Source: Acidimicrobiales bacterium (GTDB lineage: Bacteria; Actinomycetota; Acidimicrobiia; Acidimicrobiales; DATDAH01). From it: a stretch of 64,000 nt of DNA. The DNA lies in NCBI GenBank assembly GCA_016794585.1, contig JAEUJM010000031.1:1-64000 (forward strand), read 5' to 3'. The notes under the pieces were generated by a model. It saw only the letters and a list, made by a program, of their open reading frames with translations, ran no database searches and was not told the origin of the DNA. A program made the translations under genes and the position numbers. Shown in pieces: positions 57,674-64,000 of this stretch. How positions within the stretch are numbered: position 1 is the first letter of the stretch; each line of letters opens with the position of its first letter.

Positions 57674-58675
57674 GTGGACATCACCGACGAGCGGGCACCG
57701 ATCGACGTGTGCGACGAGTGCGGGTTCCGTTGGGACGAGTACGACGACGAGACCGCGGTCAACGCCGTGCGCCTCGGCGGCGCGTTCTACCAGGGGATCC
57801 TCGAAGGCGTCGACCTCGAGCTGGCCAACACCCGGCCGGCGACCGACACCTGGTCGATCCTCGAGTACGTCGACCACGTGCGCCAGGCCTTCGCGATCTG
57901 GCGCGGCCGCACCGAGGTGCGGGTCGGGCGCGACGGCGCGAGCGTCCCCGAGTACCGGGGCTTCCAGCCCGACCAGACCCGGTTCGCCGACGTCGAGGCC
58001 ACGATCGCGGCCATGGACGTCGAGGCCGTGGCGTTCTTCGACCTCTACCGACACCTCGCACCGGACGAGTGGGCGCTGACCTCGGAGGCCCGCCTCGGCC
58101 TCGTCGACCAGCACTGGATCGTCCGCCATCAGCTCCACGAGGTGCTCCACCACGGCCACGACCTCGGACGCCTGCGCCACCGGTTGTCTGACGGCGTCGC
58201 CCACCAGACGGGCACCATCCACCAGCTCAACGTGAGCGGCGGCGGCGTGCCCAAGCTCTCGGTGACGGAGGCCGAGGTCGGGTTCCGCGGCCTCGCCGGC
58301 GACCAGCAGAACGACAGGGTCCACCACGGTCGACCCTTCCAGGCGGTGTGCCTCTACGGCCTGGACGTCATCGAGGCACTCCGGGTCGAGGGCCACCCCA
58401 TCCAGCCGGGCTCGGCCGGCGAGAACGTCACCGTCGCCGGCCTCGACTGGGCCTCGCTGCGGCCCGGTGCCCTCGTGGCGATCGGCGACGAGCTGCTGCT
58501 CGAGCTGTCGTCGTACGCCACGCCGTGCGCCAAGAACGCCGGTTGGTTCACCGGCGGCGACTTCCGCCGCATGGACCAGGACCGTCACCCGGGTTGGAGC
58601 CGCCTCTACGGCACCGTCCTGCACCCTGGCACGGTGCGCACCGGCGACGCCGTGGTCGTCGAGCCCGAGCGCTGA
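57674..58675 (+). CDS. DinB-like domain fused to MOSC domain
   Basis: The 333-residue protein begins with a Cys pair (C13-x2-C16). A DinB/YfiT-like helical bundle follows at residues 25-170, with His at 68, 155 and 159 as possible metal ligands. A MOSC domain occupies about 180-333: LNVSGGGVPK, VHHGRPFQAV, AGENVTVAGLDW and C285 in YATPCAKNAGWF. DinB-fold proteins in actinobacteria include mycothiol-dependent enzymes. The fusion suggests thiol transfer or detoxification coupled to a MOSC sulfur or molybdenum chemistry; inference. Confidence 0.8.
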   Translation: MDITDERAPIDVCDECGFRWDEYDDETAVNAVRLGGAFYQGILEGVDLELANTRPATDTWSILEYVDHVRQAFAIWRGRTEVRVGRDGASVPEYRGFQPDQTRFADVEATIAAMDVEAVAFFDLYRHLAPDEWALTSEARLGLVDQHWIVRHQLHEVLHHGHDLGRLRHRLSDGVAHQTGTIHQLNVSGGGVPKLSVTEAEVGFRGLAGDQQNDRVHHGRPFQAVCLYGLDVIEALRVEGHPIQPGSAGENVTVAGLDWASLRPGALVAIGDELLLELSSYATPCAKNAGWFTGGDFRRMDQDRHPGWSRLYGTVLHPGTVRTGDAVVVEPER

Positions 58676-58682
58676 CGCCGGG

Positions 58683-59153
58683 TCAGCCGCCCTGCTGTTG
58701 GAGCAGCTCCAGCATGCGGGCCATCTGCTGGTGGACGGTGTTGACCGCCTGAAGCGGGCGGATCATCACCCGGAACTCGACGATCCTGCCGTCGTCGTCG
58801 CAGCGGATGATGTCCACGCCGTTGACGTACTTGCCCTCGACCGTGGTCTCGAACTCGAGCACGGCGGTGTCGCCGCTCAGCACCTTCTTCGTGTAGCGGA
58901 AGGCGCCGGGCGGTCGCTCGGCCTCGTCCCGTTCGACGGGCGCGCCGGCGCCGCCACCCTCGCCTGGCAGGGCCTGACCCGCCGCCTCGAGGTAGAGCTT
59001 GGTGACCGCCTTGCCCTCCTGAGGCGTGAACACGATGGGCGAGAAGAACACCACGTCGTCGTGCAGCAGCTCGTCGAGCCCGCCCGCCAGCTCCCCCCGC
59101 AGGTGCGCGTGCCAGCGGTCGATGACGTCCACGATCGGGTCGGCGTCGCTCAT
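58683..59153 (-). CDS. SnoaL/NTF2-like protein
   Basis: The 156-residue protein has the NTF2-like cone fold: DVIDRWHAHLRGELAGGLDELLHDDVVFFSPIVF in pieces, a middle insertion with Gly/Pro, then VDIIRCDDDGRIVEFRVMIRPL. The family contains isomerases, dehydratases and binding proteins. No catalytic Asp/His pair is certain. It converges on the DinB-MOSC gene with 7 nt between stops. Confidence 0.78.
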   Translation of the reverse strand: MSDADPIVDVIDRWHAHLRGELAGGLDELLHDDVVFFSPIVFTPQEGKAVTKLYLEAAGQALPGEGGGAGAPVERDEAERPPGAFRYTKKVLSGDTAVLEFETTVEGKYVNGVDIIRCDDDGRIVEFRVMIRPLQAVNTVHQQMARMLELLQQQGG

Positions 59154-59220
59154 GGGTCCGACCGTAGTGGCGACTCCTCACCCGGGGAGACTGTCGCACC
59201 CCCTTCCTACGTTGGGGCGC

Positions 59221-59445
59221 ATGGCGAAACCACCCGGCCCCCGTTCGCCAGACGGCGACGACGACCCGGTCCCGCTCGGACTCGTGCTCGACCTGGACGA
59301 GGCCTTCCGCGTCCTCGAAGCCCTCGAAGACGCCCGCCTCGAGCTTCGGGAACGTCACGCCGGGCTCGGTCTGCAGGATGAGCTCGCAACCGTCGTGCGC
59401 CTGCTGCACCGTAGACTCGGCCTCGACGAAGGAGGCGTGCGATGA
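59221..59445 (+). CDS. Small acidic hypothetical protein
   Basis: The 74-residue protein is acidic and mostly helical: LGLVLDLDEAFRVLEALEDARLEL then LQDELATVVRLLHRRLGL. No family is recognised. Its TGA overlaps the ATG of the next tiny gene by four bases (ATGA), so the pair is translated together. The overlap itself is the best evidence that both are real. Confidence 0.6.
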   Translation: MAKPPGPRSPDGDDDPVPLGLVLDLDEAFRVLEALEDARLELRERHAGLGLQDELATVVRLLHRRLGLDEGGVR

Positions 59446-59609
59446 GTGAGCCTGAGCCGCTGCTTCCCGCCGAGGCGGCACGACGCCTGGGTGTCGAGAC
59501 CCGCGTGGTCATCAAGGCCATGTACGAGGAACGGCTCCCACGCGTTCGCCTCGCCGACGGCACACTGGGCATCCCCGCAGAGGCGCTCGAGTCGTTCGAG
59601 CACGCTTGA
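59442..59609 (+). CDS. 55-residue excisionase-like HTH protein
   Basis: The frame ATG 59442 to TGA 59609 encodes 55 residues beginning MSEPEPLLPAEAARRLGV. It continues VVIKAMYEERLPRVRLADG, a winged-helix form of the excisionase/MerR DNA-binding motif. Start overlaps the preceding stop. It could bind DNA as the repressor of this small operon, similar to an antitoxin pair, but no toxin is recognised. Confidence 0.6.
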   Translation: MSEPEPLLPAEAARRLGVETRVVIKAMYEERLPRVRLADGTLGIPAEALESFEHA

Positions 59610-59658
59610 CCCAGTTCTTCTGAGGCCGCGGCGAAACGCACAGGGGTAGCGTTCGGCC

Positions 59659-62355
59659 ATGGGCGGGGGGCCGATGGGGACGGTGACGTTCCTGTTCTCG
59701 GACATCGAGGGCTCGACCCGCCTGTGGCAGAGCCACTCGGCGGCCATGCAGGCCGCGCTCCCCCGCCACGACGCGCTGCTCCGGGCGGCCTTCGCCGCCC
59801 ACGACGGACAGGTGTTCGCGACCGGCGGCGACGGGTTCGCGGTGGCGTTCGCCCGCGCCGGCGATGCGCTCGCCGCGGCGGAGGAGGCGCAAGCCGCCCT
59901 CGCCGCCGAGGACTGGCCCGACGACGCGGTGCTGCGGGTTCGCATGGGCATCCACACCGGCGAGGCGGTCGAGCGCGACGGCGACTACTTCGGGAGTGCG
60001 GTGAACCGAACGGCCCGCCTCATGGCCCTCGCCCACGGCGGCCAGGTCGTCTGCACGGCCACGACCCTCGGCGTGGTCGAGGACCCGCCCCCCACCCTCG
60101 ACCTGGGTGAGCACCGCCTGCGCGACCTGCTGGCCCCCGTCCACGTGCACCAGGTCGGCACCGAGCCGTTCCCGCCGCTGCGGTCGAACGCCCTCGTCCC
60201 GACCAACCTGCCCACGCCGGCCACCGACCTCATCGGTCGCGACGACGACGTCGCCAGACTCGTCGCCGACCTCAGCGATCACCGCCTCGTCACGATCACC
60301 GGGGTCGGCGGGATGGGCAAGACGCGCCTGGCGGTCGAGGTCGCCGCGGCGCTCGCCGGAGAGCACCCCGACGGCGTCTGGTTCGTCGACCTCGCCCCCG
60401 CCCTCGACGGCGGCGACGTGGTCCGTGCCGTGGGCTCGGCCATGGGCGCCACCGGCGCGTCGTCGGGCACCGACGCCCTTGTCGACCACCTGGCCGGCCG
60501 CACCACGCTGCTCGTGCTCGACAACTGCGAGCACGTGATCGACGCCGCCGCCGACCTGGCCGGGCAGATCCTGGCCCGGGCCCCCGAGGTCCGCCTGCTG
60601 GCCACCTCGCGCGAGCCGCTCGACGTCGCCGGCGAGACGGTGAAGCACCTCCGCCCCCTTGCGCTCCCCGACCCGGCGACGCTGGTCGCGACAACGGCCG
60701 ACTACCCCGCGCTCCGACTGTTCGCCGAGCGCGCCGCGGCCGCCCGCGGCGGCTTCACGATCGACGAGCACAACCTCGACGACGTCGTGGAGATCTGCCG
60801 GCGCCTCGACGGGGTACCCCTCGCCATCGAGCTGGCCGCCGCCCGGGTGGGCGCCATGTCCACCGCCGACATCTGTGCCCGCCTCGGCGAGCGCTTCCGG
60901 CTCCTCGCCGGCGCGCGCCGCGGCCACGAGCGCCACCGCACCCTGCTCGCGACGGTCGACTGGTCCTACGGCCTGCTCGACCCCGACGAGCAGCGGGTCT
61001 TCCGCACGCTGTCCGTGTTCGCCGGCAGCTTCGGCCTCGCCGACGCCGCCGCGGTGGTGGCGGGGCCCGACGGCGACGAGTTCACCGTGCTCGACCAGGT
61101 CACCCGGCTGGTCGAGCGCTCCCTCGTCAACCACGACGGCGAGACCGGCCGCTACCGCCTCCTCGAGACGCTTCGCCAGTACGGCGACGACCGCCTCACC
61201 GACGCCGGCGAGGCCGAGGAGGCCCGCACCCGGTTCGCCGACCACTTCCTGGCGATGGCGCTCCGGGAAGGCCCCCGCATGGGCGGCGCGGACCACGACG
61301 AGGCCCGGGCGGTGCTCCTCGCCGCCATCGACAACCTCCGCGCGACCGCCGAATGGCTCGGAGCGACGGGCCGCGTCCAGGACCTCGCCGCCATGGCCGC
61401 ACCGATGTGGACGTTCCTCAGCCAAGAGGCGCCCGCCGAGACCATCGGGTGGTTCCGCCCCGCCCTCGACGCCGGCGCCGAGCTCGACCTCCAGGTCCGG
61501 TACGACGCCCTGTGGTCGGTGGCGTCGAACACCATGATCGCCGGCAACTTCACCGACGCCCTCGCCCTGCACGAGCAGGTCCGAACGCTGACCGCCGAGC
61601 ACCCGGAGATCGCGGAGTCGGGTTGGGCCTACCAGGTGCCGGTGCTGGTGGCGATCTTCACCGGGGATCGCAACGACCTGCGTGCCTCGGCCGAGCGCAT
61701 GCGGCAGGTGGCCCTCCTCCGTGGCGACCCGACCGCGGAGACGTTCGCCCGCGGCTGCCTCCTCCAGATGGAGAATCCGGACGACCCTGCCTTCGAGGCT
61801 GCCACCGAGCAGCTGCTGGCCGACGCCCGGGCCATCGGCGGCCCCGTGTGGTGGGGGTCCACCATCGGCCTCCTCACCGGCGCGTTCCTCGAGGACGAGC
61901 GGGCGGTAGCGCAAGCGCCCGCGCTGCTGTCTCTGATCGACCGCGACCCGGGTTGGCACGACAGCGGCTCGACCATCGAATCGGCCATCCTCAACAGCCG
62001 GTCGGCGGCGCTCGCCATGGTGGACCCCCCTGCGGCCGTCCCGGTCCTCGCCGAAGCGACCGTCGTCACCGACCGCCTGGGTGCTGTCGCGGCCAAGGCC
62101 GACCAGGCCCTGATCGCCTCGTACGCCGCGCTCCGCCTCGACGAGGCGGAGCAAGCTCGGCGCCTCTACCGCCACCACCTGGCGGTCGCGCCCTTCGAGG
62201 CGCCCTTCTACGCCTGGATGCGACGCGACCTCCTCGACGGGTTCGCCGCCGCCGGCTTCGGCCCGGACGACCTGACGCCCGAGGCCCTGGGCCGCCACGA
62301 GCTCTTCGCCCTGCTGGTCGAGCTCCAGCAGCGCCATCCCGTCACCGGCGGCTGA
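59659..62355 (+). CDS. Class III adenylate/guanylate cyclase fused to NB-ARC ATPase
   Basis: The 898-residue protein begins with a complete class III cyclase domain: D15 in FSDIEGST, D58 in GGDGFAVAF, and N116/R120 in SAVNRTARL. A STAND/NB-ARC ATPase follows, with Walker A GVGGMGKTRL at 215-224, VLDNCEHV and TSREPLDV, then helical repeats. An alternative ATG at 59674 has GGGGGG in front. Unlike the 46.6-kb paralogue it keeps all cyclase residues. No DNA-binding domain is attached. Confidence 0.9.
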   Translation: MGGGPMGTVTFLFSDIEGSTRLWQSHSAAMQAALPRHDALLRAAFAAHDGQVFATGGDGFAVAFARAGDALAAAEEAQAALAAEDWPDDAVLRVRMGIHTGEAVERDGDYFGSAVNRTARLMALAHGGQVVCTATTLGVVEDPPPTLDLGEHRLRDLLAPVHVHQVGTEPFPPLRSNALVPTNLPTPATDLIGRDDDVARLVADLSDHRLVTITGVGGMGKTRLAVEVAAALAGEHPDGVWFVDLAPALDGGDVVRAVGSAMGATGASSGTDALVDHLAGRTTLLVLDNCEHVIDAAADLAGQILARAPEVRLLATSREPLDVAGETVKHLRPLALPDPATLVATTADYPALRLFAERAAAARGGFTIDEHNLDDVVEICRRLDGVPLAIELAAARVGAMSTADICARLGERFRLLAGARRGHERHRTLLATVDWSYGLLDPDEQRVFRTLSVFAGSFGLADAAAVVAGPDGDEFTVLDQVTRLVERSLVNHDGETGRYRLLETLRQYGDDRLTDAGEAEEARTRFADHFLAMALREGPRMGGADHDEARAVLLAAIDNLRATAEWLGATGRVQDLAAMAAPMWTFLSQEAPAETIGWFRPALDAGAELDLQVRYDALWSVASNTMIAGNFTDALALHEQVRTLTAEHPEIAESGWAYQVPVLVAIFTGDRNDLRASAERMRQVALLRGDPTAETFARGCLLQMENPDDPAFEAATEQLLADARAIGGPVWWGSTIGLLTGAFLEDERAVAQAPALLSLIDRDPGWHDSGSTIESAILNSRSAALAMVDPPAAVPVLAEATVVTDRLGAVAAKADQALIASYAALRLDEAEQARRLYRHHLAVAPFEAPFYAWMRRDLLDGFAAAGFGPDDLTPEALGRHELFALLVELQQRHPVTGG

Positions 62356-62383
62356 GCGGGCCGCCGGGCGGTCGCTTCGTCGA

Positions 62384-62545
62384 TCAGCCCGGCAGGTCGA
62401 GCAGGACGGCCACGGTCTCCCGGACCTGGGCGAGCACCACGGGGCCGACATTGCCCAAGCTGCCGGCGATGCGAGCGGGAACGACCGACCGCACGTGCTG
62501 GCACTGCGCGGCCGAAGCGACGTCCAGACCGTTGCCGTGACTCAC
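62384..62545 (-). pseudogene. MazF-type toxin C-terminal remnant
   Basis: The minus-strand frame GTG 62545 to TGA 62384 encodes 53 residues: GLDVASAAQCQHVRSVV then PARIAGSLG, ending AVLLDLPG. It matches the second half of MazF/PemK (G-L-x-x-x-S-x-x-x-x-x-Q-x-R-S-V). The N-terminal half is absent; an in-frame TAA is five codons upstream, and the BVMO gene begins 27 nt further. It is a decayed toxin gene. Confidence 0.6.
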
Positions 62546-62571
62546 TGCGCCGCCGGATTACCGTCGCCGTC

Positions 62572-64000
62572 GTGCGCAACCCTCACGCCGGCCTGCCCTT
62601 CACCGCCGAGGACGTGAGCGACGACGAGCTCGCCGCGCTCCTCGAGGACGTCTCGGTCCCCACCCTGCTGCTCTCGTGCCTGCACATGAGCGGCGACGCG
62701 TCGATCCTCGACGGGCCGCTCCGTCCCCAAGGCCTGTTCCTCAACGACTACCAGGGCTACATGAGCGAGGAGGACCAGGCCGCGGCCCGGGCCTTCGCCC
62801 TGGAGGTCATCAAGGGCTGGCGGGACCGAGGCTGCCCCGAGCCCGAGCCACTCGACCGGGACCTGATCCACCGGATGATGGACTGGCTGGTCTGCGAGGA
62901 GGTCCCCGACGAGTACGTCGAGATGCTCCTCGAGGAGATGGAGCTCGACGGGGGCGACGCCCGTGCCGTCGAACCGCCCGATCCCGAGGCCGCCGCCGCC
63001 CTGCCGGTCGTGATCATCGGCTGCGGCATGTCGGGCCTGCTCGCCGCGATCCGCCTCCAGGAGGCCGGCTTCCCCTACGTGATCGTCGAGAAGAACGAGG
63101 GCGTCGGCGGCACCTGGTGGGAGAACCGCTACCCCGGCGCCCGGGTCGACGTCGGCAACCACTTCTACTGCTACAGCTTCGAGCCCGCCGACCACTGGAC
63201 CGAGTTCTTCGCCCAGCAGCCCGAGCTCCAGGCCTACTTCCAGCGGGTCATGGAGAAGCACGGCGTCGACCAGCACGTGCGCTGGGGCACCGAGGTCACC
63301 GGCGCCACCTGGGACGACGACGCCAACACCTGGTCGGTCGCCCTCGACTCGGGCGAGACCCTCACCGCCCGGGCGGTCATCAGCGCCGTCGGCCAGCTGA
63401 ACCGACCCTTCCTCCCCGACGTCCCCGGCACCTTCGACGGGCCCTCGTTCCACACCGCCCGCTGGGACGACTCGATCGACCTGACCGGCAAGAGGGTGGT
63501 CGTGATCGGCGCCGGCGCCACCGGGTTCCAGCTCGTGCCCGCCATCGCCGACCGGGTCGGCCACCTCACCGTCATCCAACGCACCGCCCAGTGGATGTTC
63601 CCCAACCCGAACTACCACGAGCCCGCCGGCCCCGGCGTGCAGTGGGCCGTGCGTCACCTGCCCTTCTACGGGCGCTGGTTCCGCTTCCTCATCTTCTGGC
63701 CGGGCTGCGACAAGGGCCTGCTCACCGCCCAGGTCGACCCGACCTGGGAACACCAGGAGACCGCCGTCAGCGAGATCAACGACCTCACCAGGGTCATGTT
63801 CACCGACTGGATCACCAGCCAGCTCGAGGATCGCCCCGACCTCGTCGAGAAGTGCGTGCCGGACTACCCGCCCACGGGCAAGCGGACGCTCCAGGACAAC
63901 GGCAGCTGGCTGAAGGCCCTGTGCAAGCCGAACGTCGAGCTCGTGCGCGCCGGCGTCGACCACCTCGAGGCCGACGGCGTGGTCGACAGCGACGGGGTCA
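62572..64000 (+). CDS. Baeyer-Villiger monooxygenase, HAPMO-type, truncated by window
   Basis: 476 residues are visible from GTG 62572. An N-terminal helical extension of about 145 residues (LPFTAEDVSDDELAALLEDV) precedes the FAD motif IIGCGMSG at about 147-154. The BVMO fingerprint FDGPSFHTARWDD lies near 288, and VIGAGATG gives the NADPH site. 4-Hydroxyacetophenone monooxygenase (HAPMO) and relatives have such an extension. The C-terminus is beyond the window. Confidence 0.88.
   Translation, partial: MRNPHAGLPFTAEDVSDDELAALLEDVSVPTLLLSCLHMSGDASILDGPLRPQGLFLNDYQGYMSEEDQAAARAFALEVIKGWRDRGCPEPEPLDRDLIHRMMDWLVCEEVPDEYVEMLLEEMELDGGDARAVEPPDPEAAAALPVVIIGCGMSGLLAAIRLQEAGFPYVIVEKNEGVGGTWWENRYPGARVDVGNHFYCYSFEPADHWTEFFAQQPELQAYFQRVMEKHGVDQHVRWGTEVTGATWDDDANTWSVALDSGETLTARAVISAVGQLNRPFLPDVPGTFDGPSFHTARWDDSIDLTGKRVVVIGAGATGFQLVPAIADRVGHLTVIQRTAQWMFPNPNYHEPAGPGVQWAVRHLPFYGRWFRFLIFWPGCDKGLLTAQVDPTWEHQETAVSEINDLTRVMFTDWITSQLEDRPDLVEKCVPDYPPTGKRTLQDNGSWLKALCKPNVELVRAGVDHLEADGVVDSDGV

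Noticed and set aside
59512-62451. A 979-codon open frame on the minus strand
   Set aside because: It is opposite the second cyclase-ATPase and shows only mirror composition with no recognisable domain.
1-64000. CRISPR array, prophage or polyketide/non-ribosomal peptide cluster
   Set aside because: No regularly spaced repeats, phage structural genes or carrier-protein/synthase modules were found on either strand.

Overview
The window is about 70% GC by eye. It is packed with acyl-CoA dehydrogenases, P450s, Baeyer-Villiger monooxygenases (BVMOs), short-chain dehydrogenases, a deazaflavin-type nitroreductase, a Ser/Thr kinase with an extracytoplasmic domain and many TetR regulators. This points to a free-living actinobacterium with lipid or steroid-like catabolism, most likely in or near Acidimicrobiia. 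That placement is inference from gene content. No rRNA, tRNA, CRISPR array or classical biosynthetic cluster was recognised.

Layout. 1-2.8 kb is a scarred mobile region: the C-terminus of a transposase abuts a UvrD-type helicase that has lost its Walker A half, followed by a recombinase-like HTH protein and a ParDE module with a perfect palindromic operator. 3-10 kb holds a membrane-anchored beta-propeller, a TauE/SafE permease, a CmcJ-like Fe/2OG enzyme, a glycine-rich exported protein and a pair of acyl-CoA dehydrogenases. 10-14 kb has two divergent MazEF-type modules, a MOSC protein, and a TetR-hemerythrin/SRPBCC operon with a palindromic operator. 14.6-17.4 kb carries a rifampin phosphotransferase preceded by a near-consensus rifamycin-associated element (RAE). 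17.4-29 kb contains an ECF42 sigma factor with its DGPF partner and a recognisable ECF42 promoter, a sulfatase, a solitary MerB-like lyase, an MFS exporter, a TauD-type dioxygenase, a glutaminase and an orphan Anbu peptidase.

29-38 kb is one long leftward block. Its core is five tightly coupled genes (sulfotransferase, alkylsulfatase-like MBL protein, SDR, alcohol dehydrogenase, P450), which look like one pathway. 38-44.7 kb includes an SDR, PPK2, a TetR/hydrolase pair controlled by two matched operators embedded in overlapping divergent promoters, a Ser/Thr kinase, an esterase and a VapBC-like pair. 44.7-55 kb has a Ddn-like nitroreductase, an uncharacterised 425-residue protein, a class III cyclase/AAA ATPase, an epimerase, and an EthR/EthA-like locus in which the monooxygenase is fused to an SDR. 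55-64 kb holds VOC, LURP-one, P450, DinB-MOSC fusion and SnoaL-like proteins, a tiny overlapping gene pair, a second cyclase/NB-ARC ATPase, a mazF remnant, and a HAPMO-type BVMO running off the end.

Two themes recur. Toxin-antitoxin material is dense (four loci, one with a short antitoxin, plus two decayed remnants). Several small regulators have a -10-like hexamer ending 6-7 nt before the start codon, so their transcripts are probably leaderless. The most promising leads are the RAE-controlled rph, the sulfotransferase/alkylsulfatase-like/P450 operon, the BVMO-SDR fusion and the dual-operator divergent promoter at 40.4 kb.
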